A DNA stretch of 64,000 nucleotides from Nautilus pompilius. Taxonomy: Eukaryota; Mollusca; Cephalopoda; Nautilida; Nautilidae. Shown here piece after piece: positions 33,401 through 48,400 of the stretch. The notes beneath the pieces are model-generated. The model had not been told where the DNA came from, did not search any database, and worked only from the letters and a program-made list of their open reading frames with translations. The stretch covers positions 62,001-126,000 of the forward strand of contig JACATO010000171.1 of the NCBI GenBank assembly GCA_018389105.1, in the 5' to 3' direction. How positions within the stretch are numbered: the stretch's first letter is position 1; each line of letters starts with the position of its first letter. The position numbers were made by a program, and so were the translations under genes.

Positions 33401-36400
33401 CAGCAAGGCCTGTGTCACCAGGAGCTTCTGTTTTTTTTCTGATACTACTGAGCCTTATCTAGTATCTGAGAGAGCCTTCTATCTCCCTGTTCCACAATAT
33501 CTATAATCCATTCAGGGCCATTTTTTTTCAATTGATCCCAAATGCAGCCAATATTCTGTTCTACTGCAAACCATGGTTCTCATCAGGTTGGATAGGGTAC
33601 TTTCTAATTTCCTCCACACCCAGTAGTGAGATCATTTTGCCTGCCTTGACCTTCATTTGGTGAATGTGCAATATCATGGTCATACACCTATCCATTATGA
33701 CACCCAAATATGTGATTGAGCTGACTTCTGACACAGTTTCTGCATACAAGATGCTAAACACAAGGTTGTTGACATATGAATAAGACACCAGTATTCAGCA
33801 GTTGTTTTTATAAGTTATTCAGTAAATAATTGTCTATGTACCAACCAACCCTGATTTCTTCACAGAGATATTCAGAAACATATGGAATTTCTTTTATAGA
33901 CTTAAGCTGTACATTTACATTTTTGTCACATTTTTAGACTTCTACCAATTGGTTTCTGATGGTGAGCAGCTGTTTATGTATCTCTGTTTGCTGTACATCA
34001 CATCTTTTTTTATTATCAGATGCCAAGGACTGGACTTACTGCAGGATATGTCTGAGGAGGCGACCACTCCGAACTCATCACTGCAGCCGATGTCGTCAGT
34101 GTGTTGTTCGAATGGATCATCATTGCCCATGGTAAATTTCCAATTTTTTCTTCTGATGAAAATTCTGAAGTAGGTATCCATTAAATTTCTTTGTGTTGCT
34201 GATGTATGATCTGAGAAAGCAAAAAAGAGAGAGAAATAAATATGGAAATTTTATTAGTTAGTTCTTTAATTTGGAAATCCAACAGAAGCAGACTGCTAGC
34301 TTGGACATTTTCCATCACCTTAACCAAAGAACTTTACAGATAAATTATAAAACTGTCAATAACTTAATGCATATTGCAAATTTTATTATATCATAATATT
34401 TACTCCAGGTTATTGCATGTTAAAAAATAATTGAATTATGGCTTTAAGTTTTGTTTAACTAAAGTTGCATTAAAAGATTATTCAAATTTATATAGATATA
34501 GATATATATATTTTTTCTAATGGTCTTTTCTTTTTTTTTGGACATCAGGATTAACAATTGTGTGGGGATGGAAAATCACTTCATCTTTTTGCTTTTACTC
34601 TTCTATGCCTTCTTACTGAGCTTGACTTCCTTCGTGATCTGCATGTTGCATCACTATTATTATCCTAAATGTGTCCACTGTGACAAAGTGAGTACCACAA
34701 AAATCAGTTTTATTTTCTCATTGGTTTTATTCAATGAATTAGGTGATTATTAGTAATTTCAACATCAAAGCTGAATTGTATTTCAGAAATATTGCAGATA
34801 AAAGACAAAAAGGAAAAATGCCTTGGACATTACAGTTAAAGCTATCAGCATATAATTGTTATGTCATTAAAACAAAATTTAAAAATTGAACAGAGAAAAA
34901 TAATAGGCAAGCCCCTGGCATTACATTTAAAGCTGTAACATCAGGCAATTGTTTTGGCTGGAAGAAAAAATGGCAAATGTTGTTAACCTAATAAATAAAA
35001 TAAAATAGAAAAGAAAAAATAGTTTTTGTACTTGGTCTAAAATTTTTATTTAGAAATTATAAAAGACTTGAATTAATATTAAATATGGATTATTTATTAT
35101 TAAGCCTAACTATTTTTATTTTAATGTAGTAACATTTTAAAATTAAAAAATATATATATTTGTTGGAAGTTTTGGTTATGATTCTTGAATCGTTGCAAAA
35201 TTTGTATCATGGGAGACCACTCAGACTAATTTTTAAAAAATATTTTTTGTTTCCCCTGAATAACTACAAAGCCTGGCTAAAGAAATTATATTTTCTACAT
35301 CTGGGAACCCAACCAACTAATTTTAGTTTCTAAAGTTTCAAGATGAAGTATTAAAGAACCACTATAACAAGATTTTCTTTTTTTTAAATTTGGTTTCCTA
35401 GTATTGTTGATGGCATTAATCAATTTAAGAATTCCTTGATAACCATTTATCATCCCTTGGGCCTCCCTCTTGTGCAAGTTGCATTGGCTGCCTACTTTGG
35501 AGCCACTAAACTAAACTAATTTCTTTTTTTGGTTTATTTGTTTTGGCCATCTTCTTAGCTTTCTTTTTTTTTGATTTTGTTGTTTCTTGACCACCAGGAG
35601 GCATTCTACATCAAACACAGCATCTGGTTCATCTATCTGTCAACGGTGCTTGCTGCGAACATGTTCATATTCATGTTCTGTCAACTGGTTATGCAGCACA
35701 TCAACATCATAACTGTAAGTTTGTTGTCTTTCATTGATGGACAGTTATTTCTTTGACATAATTTTTTTTAAAAAATCAAATGAAACTCTTGGACTCTTTT
35801 CTCCCACAACTATCTCTAAGAATTGGTAAGTGCATAAAACAACGATGCAACCAATTAAGTGAATCACCTTATTCATAATGAACCTACAATTAATTTGTCC
35901 ACCTCTTCTATTGCCATTACCATGGTGTAGTCCACAGAAGGGCTGTTTTAATGAGCTGGTCTTGAACTTGTGAGCTGTTGGTTGCTGAGTTGTCTTATGT
36001 TGTAATTAAACCAGTGTTTTAGCCCATTGAACCATGTCCCTCCAGAACAGTCTTCCTCAGTACTAAGCTATGATGATAGGGACAGGGAAAGATGGTTCAC
36101 ATGTAGGTTTAGCTGCTAATTCAATTATTACTGGTAATAAGGTGACAGGTGACTAATATAAACAATACCAAAACTTAAAAAAATATGTTCATGTTTTTAC
36201 TTTTCTATTTTTTATATCCCTGTAATTTAAAATTGTTTATCTATAGGAATAAATAACCAAGAGAGAGGCAGCTGTGGCCGGCTTCGGAGCGAGATGGGTG
36301 GAGCTTCATGAACTAACCCTTTACTTATTGTAAATAAAACATTGCTAATATATTCGTAATCTACATAAAAAGTTCTTTTAGACTGACGATATTGTCCAAC

Positions 36401-39400
36401 GTGGTGCAACAGTATGGATTTATTCGCAGCTTATGAAGATGCAATAATGCACGATATTGCCAAGAGACACGAAAAAAGATGGTAAAAATAAAAATAGAAG
36501 ACTTGAGTGGCAGAGTTGAATTTTGGATATGTTAGAACTGGACATCAGAGCTTCCATTTGCAATAAAAATAAATCTTGCTGACATTGTCTGACATGGCCA
36601 AATTGGCCGCTGAAATGGCCACTTTTCCATGGGAAAGCAAGTTCAGACTGAGATATCTCGGAATGTTATTTTCTAGTCTTTATATGACTAATCATATACT
36701 AAAAACTCAATTTGCACAGTTCTGGATGGTGCAACAGGTACTCTAAGAAGCCACCAAAAATGCAAAAAAAACAAAGTAGTCCAAATTTTTTCTCACTTTT
36801 GCAGAGCATCAACAGGAAAGGGTTAAGAGATACAGAAAAACCAAATGTATAGTCATTATCTATGTAGAATGTTCTTCCAGATTGCAAAGTTAGGTATCTG
36901 TAGCCAAACAGGAACTAGGAAAAAATGTAGGCATAAATAGAAGAAAGTTAATGATGTTTTTGAATCTGAAAGTGGACTTTGCAGAAAAATGACCATATCT
37001 CGGTCAATTTTTTACTTAGGATGCTCAATTTTCACATTTAGAATTCTAAAAGCTTCTTCTACAACATATGTTTTGCAAATTTTTCTGATGGGGGTCAGGT
37101 TTCTTCAAGTCTGGAATTTGGTCCACTTGATGTGGAATGATCCAATATAATTTCTGCCATACTTAAGCTCTGGCCCTTGCATGGCAAAATAAAGAACTTG
37201 CCAAACTGCATTAAAAATTAGGGTAATTAATGGAGTTTAAAAAGGTATATTCTACATAAATAACTAGAGTTTTTGTTTTTTCTCTCTCATTTTAGAAGAA
37301 GCACCAATCATTAATTTGTCTATCTCATGAAAGGGGAGTTAATTTCAAATTAATGTTTTAATAACAACAGTTTCTTATTAACTCTTTTAATTTTGGCTAA
37401 AGGTAACTATTTAGGAAGTGTATAGAAAGACAGATTATCAGGTTATTTTTCAAAATATTTGTGGCTAGTGAGTTAGGATTGGAATTATTTGCTTTTTCAG
37501 TACAGCTGTGAATAGTTGGCAGTAGTTAGGTCTATTTAGTTGAATATTTTCCCAGAGATCACAATCAGGCAGCACATTGTAGTAGTCAAGTTAGCATCTG
37601 ACATCTGTTTACAAACTTGGTTGGATGGTTGAACTGCTATAATGTAGTTGAATCAATATATTTTTTTTTTCTTTCAGAATCGAACAACATTGGATAATAT
37701 GATACAGCCATTACCACAAACGTGAGTAAAAGATTGTTTTTTTGTTTATTAACGATACCAAGATCTAGAAATCAAAAAGGTTTTATGCACATGCAATACA
37801 AAAATTGTAGCTGAGCTGAAGCCTTTTCTGCTAAAAGACTATCAGGCTTGTGTAGCACTCACCTTGTCAGTGAGGCACAACTTTTAGGTTGTCACATTTA
37901 TTTCAAATAATGTTAAAACACTGGCCAGATGGCATCTCAGCTTTCTAGCTGCTAACACACACATTTCTAATTCATCAGACCTCCAAATCCAGTTTAGAAC
38001 ATGTGAAATATGTATTCCATCGTCCTTGTGGTGTTTGGGGCCATTTCCATTTGTTGATTATAAGAAGTAAGTTAAGTACAGTGCAACCTGTGGCTAATGG
38101 AAGAGCAGCTCTTTAATGAAGACCACCTTTTAACAAGGCCCATCACCCACCCTCTCTCCATTAACATTCTTTTCTCTCTGAGTCACTTCAAAAGATAGCC
38201 AGACAACAATGTTTGGGCAGAACAAGAAGGCATCTGAAAGATTCTGGAAGAACAGGGCAAAACCCAAACCCAAAACTGTTATGTTTTGAGAAATTTACTT
38301 ACATTTATTGTCCTTTTCATTTGGCAGCTATTTAACATTATGCTGTCTAGCACAGAGAAGATAATAAAACCTTGAGTATATCTTAACCATTAAAATTATG
38401 TTGTTTTTTGTGGTTATTATGGTCACCTTAACTTCATTTTGAATAATTTGTTTATCCTATCAAACCCCCTTAATCCTAAATAACAAAGCAGGGATCCTTG
38501 TTTGAAGAATGTACTTGTTTAATTTTACAGAGTAATCTCTGCACCATGTGAAAATAAAAGAAAGTGTCAAATTATTAAATTTAAAGATACAAAGAAAAAA
38601 CAAAATATGTTGAAAAAATGGCTTAAATTTTTGTTTTACACTGGAAATAACAGACTCCATTTTTTATTTTTTTAAGTATGGTTTTAGCAGAAACTTAACG
38701 ATTACAATGATGTTTAATATCAGTATAAGTGCACAATCCTGGATTATCTTTCTTCGCTTGTTTTAGCAGACTTTTAGATGCTTACATTAGGATCAACAGT
38801 TTTAATGATCACTATTTTATTTTCCTTGGAATACACTACTTTCTGTTATTTATGACCCTGGTGAATGTCTGGCCCAGACTGTTGAGAAAACCATTACTTC
38901 TGTTCAGATATGTAGCTTGAGAGTATTAACATCCAGCTTGTTTTTCTCTAGAATCACTACAGCAGGTGCCATTATGTTCTTGTGCATAGTGGCTTGAACA
39001 AATGTCATTACCTATGTCTCTTTCACTGATAATGATACATTTATAAAATCACTTTTTTTTTCTGATGTATTGGGTGAAGTGACCCCCACCTTTGTTCATT
39101 CATCTGCACAGGTAAACACAATTAATATCATGGAGAGCATTTAATTGTGATTCATTGCTTCTGTCTGTCTTACAGACAAGTGGCCCTACTTCATTTGTAA
39201 ACCTTTCTGTGGGATTTCTTTAATTACCTGTTAGCTGTGGTTAATCTTTACTGGCCTGGTCAGCCAGCCTGCTGTGTTAGGGACCTCTTCTAACCATCAT
39301 ATGTGACAGAATTAATTTGGGCTGGCCAACATGATGATGCACTGGGTTCTGCTTGAGAGACTGGTGGTCGTAATCAGCCTGCTATGCTGGCAGCTCCATC

Positions 39401-42400
39401 AGCTCTGACAAGAACAGACAACTTTTAGTTGTCATCCCTGTTAACTACATCTGGATTTCATTTGAGTGCCTGCAGGAGGTGATCTTTTTCACCCTTGTAA
39501 TCGTTTTCAGTCATTAGCTCACTGTTTTAGTGCATCACCTGTTTTTCTTCGGCCAGAGATCAACAACTACCATTTATGCTATAAGGTAAAAACGTTTTGT
39601 ATAATATGTTATACAGTGCCCTGCTATAATAATTTGGTTACCTGCTATTATGATGATGTTAGTTTGTCATGGGGAATGCAAACAAAGACAAGCAATAGTA
39701 TGAAATTATTTATGTTAATACTCTGTTGAGCCACCTTTTGCAGCATGCTGATCCTCTACCATGCCTGTCATTGAATCTTGTTGTTTAGCCCAGATTTCTC
39801 CATATCCATCATGTTGGTGGGACATGGATGAGTAGTAACCCAGATCCCTCCAAGGTGCTTGATAAGGTCCATATCCAGGCTTTGGAGTACCCAGTGATGT
39901 TTAATGCCAGTATTATTCTTCCAGACTGGTTACACAAGTGGCATAGTATATAGCACCATCCTCCTAAAGAATATGGGCCTCAAATCTCAGTATGCTTTGC
40001 TGGTACAATGACAGCAGTTGTCTTTAAAATAGCACTGTACTCAACAGAAATGAGATGTCCTTTGATAAACACTAGTTGTGTCACTCTTCCATATGCCAGT
40101 TTGCAGCCTTTGCTGTGACCAGAGGCTGAAGACAATCAGGTTGAAGGTTTTGTTAAATCTTCTCTGGTTATAGACTTTGGATGTAAATTTCCAAAACCTA
40201 GATTTATCAGAAATAAGTATGTGTTCCCAATAAATAACCTCTGACCAGATGACCTTGTAGAGCATTTTATTCCTTTTTGAGAAGAGATTTTTTACTTGGC
40301 TCAATCAACTGAAACTTCGCTGAACATTAATGGCATGTGGCTTATTTTATTTTAATGTCCGTAGTATGTCCTACATTCCCTCTGTAGCCAACTTCATGGA
40401 GATGATGTTTGATCATTCTTTGGTGTATTTTAGTTCTATGAATGATAGAACAAAATTGTCTCCAATGTTTTGATTTAGTAGCTTGTTTCTCTTACCCATC
40501 TGATTATGGTGTTTATGAAACTTTAAGCTATAAAACTATGGTAGTAAGGGATATTCAGTTATCAATACAGATGATCGTGTCTACCACATGCAGCAAGGCA
40601 TGTTTGCCATCACTGATGCATGCACTCACAAACTACTTTTAACATGCTACATTCTGAGGTAGGTGCAGTTGCTGTCACTTTTGGTATCCTGACTCATTCT
40701 GCAGGTACTCAATATGATCCAGATGTGAGCACATCTGGATAGCAAATCCAAAACCTGGATGTTGTCAGTCCCATGTCACTTTGGCTGTGTGTGGGTAAGG
40801 CCATACTGCAAGATCAACCACCTTGTTTCTTCATGCCCCTTCATCAAAGAGAAAAGATAGATCTACCTGTCAGTTCTTAAAATATTTAAAGCTTGAAATC
40901 GTGATATGAGTCTAGAAGTTTTGATAAACATCAACAACTTTGTGTTATCATATAACACATGGTAAAGTACTGGGAGAATAGAAATACCTGTATAATAGCA
41001 CTGAATTACTAGCATATTTAATTCTGTAATTAACATCTGATAGGAAAAAATTTTATTGTACAACATGAAATCTATCAAAAGAGATGATGAAAATGCAGAT
41101 GGTTCTCTGAATGTGATTTGGTGGCCAACACAAGGTCCTCGCATGGATGTTGACCAAAGTGCGCTGACCATTGTCAGCTAACTATGGAATGATGTGCAAA
41201 GCATGGGGAAATATTCCACTCAGTTGCAGTCAGAAACTTTATGCAAGTGTTGACAAGAGTTGAAATGCTACCAAATTACACATACAGTACTCATGAATAG
41301 CAATTATTAAATAGCTTAATTCATTGTCAACTGTTTCTGATTTTATGTATGTTAAACACATATCACTATCACCATTGATCCTGCAATATTAAAGTGTGTT
41401 TCTTTGCTTTTCTCAAGTACTAAACATGTAAACAGGCCATTGATCTTTGTTTGACAGTTTATGAGCAACACAAAATTCTCTCTGATTGGTTGTACGCATG
41501 AACACAAGAATGCAAATCATAAAGCTTGGAACAGTCTTTTGATGGACAGTTTTTGTAAAAGCGCTGTGTTCTCTACTCTCCCATTTTTATCACTAATTTG
41601 AATGGACTACAATTAAACCTTTTTAATTTTGTTTTATTTTTTCTTAGTGTATGAGTGAACAAAATGCTTTTGTATAACTCACCAGTAAAAAAAAAAAATA
41701 ATGATAAATATTAATTAAAACAAACAAATGCTTGTTGTCATATGCTGCTGTTTCCTCTCCTTAATTTGATAGTCTTGACTTTGCATCATGTTGTTTGTTT
41801 TCAACCTTAATCACCAGAAAGTAAAGGAATTTCAAATGTTCATTAATATTGATTTGCAGAATTTTTCTTACATGGCTTCTCTATGAAGAGATACATATAT
41901 TGCACTATACTCAATTAAAAGTCGTGCATTCATTCTAACAGGCGTCTTGGGGCACAGAACCATGGCAGATATTGTACAGAGAACCTAGTTAGTATTATAC
42001 ACTACTTGTATTGGTCATGAGACCCCTATGGATCAATTCTCAAAGCCCTCTGACTGGGTACAATTCCAGCTGTCTTGGACACCAATTTGTACGCATTTTC
42101 TAGGAATTGATTTTACTTTTTTTTTTCCTTGTCTCTTTGAATGGTGTCTCACTACTACTATGGTGTTTGTTTCCACTTGACTGCAACTTGGTATAAAAGC
42201 TCCAGAGCATAGTTAAGGCAGAAGAAAAAAACAAAAATTGAAAATGATACTTTGAATTTTAAAATTGTAGATGCTTTTTTTTTTACCCCTCCAAGTCTCT
42301 CTGTTTCATCTCATCTTTACTGAGAAAAGAACATGAGCCTCAGGAAGTTTTATGGTAAATTTACTCAAAACAATTTTAGGTCCTGTTTGAAGGGAAGGAT

Positions 42401-45400
42401 TGTGATTTATGGCTTAAAGAATACGAAGTCCATACATTGTTCCTACATCTTGGAAAAGGTTTTAAAGGAAATGGAAATTTGTATGTTGACTCTTTGAATA
42501 CTTTTGTTTTTTTCTTGATATTAAGGAAGTTGCAATGTCTGGAACTTAGTGACCATGGATCCGGAGAACTCTTTTGGTCACTCTACCTGACTAAAAACAA
42601 CAACAAAGAATTATCAATGAAGCACCAAGGTGATTTTTATCATTTGTTTTGATGTGGCCTCCATATTGCCTTTGGTTAGAAATTTTTTTCATGGTTACTG
42701 TTTTAAAGAAGACCATAGTCCAGTATTTGGGCAAATAAGAAGTCTACAAGGTATGCTTCTCCAAAGAGATGGTGATTCAGTCTTAGAAAATGTATTATTA
42801 TTAGTTCAAAGTTTGTGAAAAGTATCCTCAACATTGCTGTCTTCCCTCACAGATTTTTATGTCTTTAGCATACTTTAGATATTTTCTGAGATATTCCTCA
42901 TTGTATGACAGGCATTTTAGGGGTGTAGTAAGGGTATATTTTTAGCATCCCTTCTCTTGGAATGGCACATGGTTTCCAAGAAATAAAGTTAAATTCCAGT
43001 TATAATCCCCGTGGAGATTCCAACTGAAGACAGTTTTAAGAATTGTCTTGTTTATGTATTAGCTTATGGTGTCCTCATGAAGTAATCAAACAGGGTGCAA
43101 CATAAATTATTTGCTATTCTTACTACTTAAGCTCACATTACTTTTTACATGGCAGCAGGAAGCTATCAAGGCTCCAATTGAAGGAAATCATTTACAAGGA
43201 TCTCTTGTATAAAATTTCATAAAAGTTTTAAAAGTCACAAAATGAAAAATACATGAAATGTTCCCAAGAGAGATAGGATTTTTTCAATAAAACTACAATT
43301 AAATAGTGTTTTAAGGAAAGGGGAAAATAAAGAAATTTAAATCTAAAATATCGATAGCAGTTTCATGAGAAATAAGTCAATGACAACCCACTCATTTATT
43401 ATATCCAGAACTCTTGGTTATTTCTTTTATTGAAGACCTGAACTTCTAAAAGTACTAATTTATTTAAAACTACTATTTTTTTTAAGAAAAAAATCAAACA
43501 ACTTTGCTTCTGTTTTTCAACATCCACAGTCTAAAAATAACTTAATATTAGTTTTGGTTTCTCCCTTTTTTGCACTTTCATTGCTCTAGATGCTGATATT
43601 ATTATGTTCCTTTTCTCTGGTTTTAATGCGATAAATCTTCAAGACCTTTGTACAAACTGAACCAACTAAAGTTCTAGCAGTTTCATTTTATTTTAATTTT
43701 TAAATATGCAAAAAGTACGTCATATCTCACTTGCATTCTTTTTGAGTTGGTTGAGCACTGGTGATAATGTCTATTTAGTAGCAGGGCAGCAAACATAATA
43801 TGCTGGAGAAAATACACGAAAAATGAGCCTGTACAGAAGAGCAAGAGAAACTTTGCCTGTTGGCCAGAAATCAAATGTTTACATTGAACAATTTCTCATG
43901 TCTTTCATTACCACCTAAAAATTATATATTTTTTCTTTTTTCACAATGTTTTGGAAAAGATTCCTTCCCCAATGCCATCTTCAAGATAATCCTGGTTTCA
44001 TGAAGTTAACAGAATCAAATGTTAAGAATTTTACATCAAATTCATTAGCAAAACTACTGTCAATATTCTGTCTGGACAGTCTCAGACTTTCCAGGAAATT
44101 ATGTTCAGCTACCCCCATGATGAGTGAATGCTGTGCATTATATTTGTGACTTTTTTTTCAATCAATCAACTAGATATTTTTTACAATAAATTCTTTGAAA
44201 AATTATCTTTTTTAAAGAATTAGAATGTTTAGGACATAAAGTATCTATTCTCACCTGTTAGATTTAAAGAAGAAAAAGGAAGATGTAGATAAATATATTA
44301 ATATATACAGTGGATTCCCTTTTAACCAAATTCTGGCAACCAAAATATTTCAGACACCTAAATTAAAATTTAAATCAGAATTTTTGGGTAACAGAATTGG
44401 TTAACCAAAACTTTTCGTTGGCTGATCTGTTTTCTGGAAAATCTCACCTAATAGAACAGTTTTTCATGACTTGCAGTTTTACTGACATGTCTCATGCGGT
44501 GTAAAAGTGATGCAGCTATGGGTTATTACAATTTTATTTTCGATAATCCCAATTCATCCCATTAGAGAATGCTTTCATTAAATTCAAAAAACTTCAAGGA
44601 AATGTGCCTAACTTCATAAAATTTTAGTTTCTGGTAACTTGAAATATCCAATGACCAAATGGGGTATGCACCAGTTATTTAAGTCAAGAGGGGATTCCTT
44701 TGTATGTGTGTATGTATATATATATATATATATATTTTAATTTCACTTGCCTGCATTTCATGGCAGCAGAGTCATTGCTTAACTTTGTATTTGGATGACA
44801 GTGATCTTCATTTTAACTGATAGCTTCAAACTTTAGAAATGCTTTTTTTTTTAATCTACCAAGATGATGATGATTTGTGTTTGTCAAATTTGTCCAAGTA
44901 ATTAGTCATAGGTAATTTAACAGATAAAATTCAGAAGCTACATTTGTGAACTACGAGCAGCACGAGAATAGCTCATGCAACAGTTGTTTTGAGGTGACAT
45001 GACTTTTCAGGTACATTACAGAAGCTTTATTCCTCTGTCCAAAGTGATTCCTTTTTGCATGTGCACCAAAAATAGAATAGGACATACCAGGCAAGCCTGC
45101 TTGCTGTATATAACTGAAGAATGCCGCTAAGAATGTCTAAGAAAAACAGTGATTCATACACTCATACAGTAGAGTGTCTGGTTCAAAGAAATAAAATAAC
45201 ATTTAGTAATAATGGCTTGTTTGAAAACCAGTTAGGAGGTGGATTGCAAAGGCTGTGTAGGATAAGAGAACCTCATCATTTCTGTACAATGAAAGTGGAA
45301 GTGGGGAATTGATTGAAGTAAAATATCTTTAGGGTTCTAGAAGGCAATTAGTACAGTTCACGTTTCTGAAAGAAATGACAGCAAGCCAGTTTCATGGTGA

Positions 45401-48400
45401 AATCACTATGCCTATATATTTAGTGCTGTAATCGTGATGATGATGATAATTAGCTGCTGGGTGAAGGGATCTGTGTAGTTAGTTCTGTATTCCTGTTCAT
45501 GATCATCATCAATTAACTGCATGAGAAGTGATTATGGCTGGATTGTCTGTGTTATGATGTTTCTGAAAATAATGGTTGGTTTTGGCAGGTTTAAATGCAT
45601 AATCTTGATCCATGTACAAATTTAATTTTAAAATGACTATATTTACTAGGATGCTATTAAAAAAAATTATCAGTATAGTTTTTCCAACTTTGTTTTTTTT
45701 AACTTATTAGCAACATAACATTTTTATCCCCCCACCACAAAAATACTTTAGTTTCTTTTGTTTGTTTTATAAATATATCAATATAATTATTGTGTTCATC
45801 ATTGGTGGCTATAATTCTGGATTTGTAACGAAACAACTTGTATTTTATACTTGAATTAATTTATTTGTGTGTTCCTGTTGTTGGGAGTATCTCAGTCACA
45901 CTTTGATTTTTTATGTCTTTACAACTTCCAGTATTAATTAATATGCCATTTTTGCTTGGTACTTAGTTTCTTTCACTGGTCAGAACAATGGCATTTACTT
46001 GTTAGGTGAGAGGAGCCTGACCTAGTGATTGGAACAACAACAACTGGTTGAAAAGATACAAACCAGCTGGTCAAAACACTAGCAATTAACTATTAGGTTA
46101 GAAGATCCAGTTCTGGCAGTCAAAACAATGGTAGTTATCTGCTATTTTAGAAGATCCAGGCTAGGTGTCCAAAGCAAGACCAATCAGCTGTTGTGTTTGA
46201 AGATCCAGGTCCTGCTTTGTTAGAGGATCCAGTTCTGGTGCTCAAACCTCCAGTTATTATTGTACTGTTGCTGAAAATAGCAGACATTAGCAATGTGTTA
46301 ACGTGGTCAGTGATAGTCTCAGCAAAACAGACTTATAATAACGAGCTATTTGACTGATTCTACTGTAAGTGGGTTGGTCAACTATTTTTAATTAAAAGGC
46401 AAAAAACAAAAAGTTAAAATTCTTCTCTGATTCACATAAGTGACAGTCCAGTGTTGTAGTCCATTTTGTCTAAGTTAGCTGCATGTCTTTATTCAGAAAG
46501 TACATTACTGGTAAACAGAATTGAAACTGTAATAGTAAAGAACATGAAAGTTATTGAATGTGATAACTATTTCTACTATTGGAGGCATAAACAAATTTTA
46601 CTATTTTTTCAGGAGTGACAAGAGCATTAAATCTTTACCACAAAATTGTATACGGGTATACTACTTGCACACATTGAACATTGGTTTGCTGCCATACATG
46701 TGTTTATGTATGTTGATCATCGTTTCAGCTTTGTCAAGAATCATTTGCTTGGAAATCACAGCCACTCACAATGGGTCATCTGTGTGTACATAGGTATAAG
46801 TGATCAAAAAAGTTGTTTGTACAGGGTAAATGGAGAAATTGTAAAATTGGGTAAGACTGATTCTCAAGAGCTTAAAAAAAAGATTAGGAGTTTTGTTTTA
46901 ATGAACACATCATATTTACTGAATTACCACACTGGCCAATTAATACATTTATTTCAAATACTGAGCATTATAATTTGACCGACTGTATGGGTAATTAGAA
47001 TTTTTAATTCTTGAAAGTTTGAGAAGGTAGACAATCCTGTGCACTTGCTATATACAGAATTACCTTTCTTGCTTAATTACTGTTCAAGATATTTTATACT
47101 TAATATAGCCCGAAGTGACATGAGATTAAATTGCACAGTTAACCTGCTTTCAGAAAAATTGAACTTAAAGATAGGTATTTTTTAATTAAATAGCAATATT
47201 TATCTATTTTAACTTTTGAAGTTTGGTCCAAACAATATCTTTGTCTTCCTGTAATGTAAAATACTTTTTTCAGACCTTTAAGAGTTTTTTTGGCTACTAT
47301 TATTAAAAGAAAACAGTATTAACATATTTCACAAGCCTATACATTTGTGTCTGCTAAATTCATTGATCACAAATCAACAAAAGTGTATTAGACATAAAGA
47401 ATTAATGACTCTTATCTCTACTTTGAAGATTGAAAGCTTGTGCTTTTAAGCTTTTTCTTAAAATGAGAATAGAAAAATTAGTGATGGTGGAACCTATGCA
47501 GCAGGGATGCTGTTTTGCACAGTTATAATGAATTGACTTACTGTGCTAAGCTTTAACACTATGGAATCTCCTATATCACTATGCTCAGGTATGACCCATT
47601 GAAATATCAGACATCAGTATGCAGAGCTATAGCTCACAGTGAAACACCATTGCCTACTATTCACAAGCATAAAAGGTTTGGGGTTTTCCTTGCTGGTGAG
47701 CTTTAATATTTCCCATGCATTTATGAAAAATTTTGAATGTTTAAATGGACAGAAATTTCTTTGGAATAATGACATATATATATATAGTTATAGAGTAACT
47801 GAAGAGTATTTGTCAATAATCTCCATTGTTCATTCAAGTAAATTTGGTGTAACATCACCAATGCACGGAGAATTAGTGGAAAACCAAAAACAGACAAGTG
47901 CTTGACACAGTTCTACTAGGAGTGTAACTGACATCAAGTGGATTTCAGAACCCGTGTTCTTTTAATTTTCTGATTGTGTTACAGTGTGAGGTTTATTCAT
48001 AAATGAATCACAGATTGATGAAAGTCCATGAATTGGTACCAACATCTACTATCTCTTGTGATGTGACATCACAGCTGTGTGAAGCACTCTAGGTACTTCC
48101 AAGATGGTGGGGAACAGTTGTTATGTAATGTAGATTCTGCTGAAACAGAATACTAAGCCACCAGCTGACATTTACAGGAGTTGGGTTGTACAGTTCACTG
48201 ATATATGTTTCTTAAATCGAGAGTAATGGATGATGAACTTGCTCATGTGGAACAGAGTGTTTGGACTCCTACAAACATTATTCTTGCTAAACAGTTGATT
48301 TTGGACAATCACCAAATCCAGAGCACATAATATTGTAGCAAAAATATATATCAGTAATGGAATTTTTGGAAAAATAACATTCATTGATGTCTGAAATAAA

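Noticed and set aside
41030-41240. Possible further transposase piece inside Tc1 copy D
   Set aside because: A plus-strand reading hints at a WP..GP.MD block, but it is on the wrong strand for copy D and too weak to assign.
46554-46978. Overlapping frames of 79 and 110 codons in DHHC intron 6
   Set aside because: AT-rich composition, no homology, no paired splice sites, and not needed to complete the DHHC protein.
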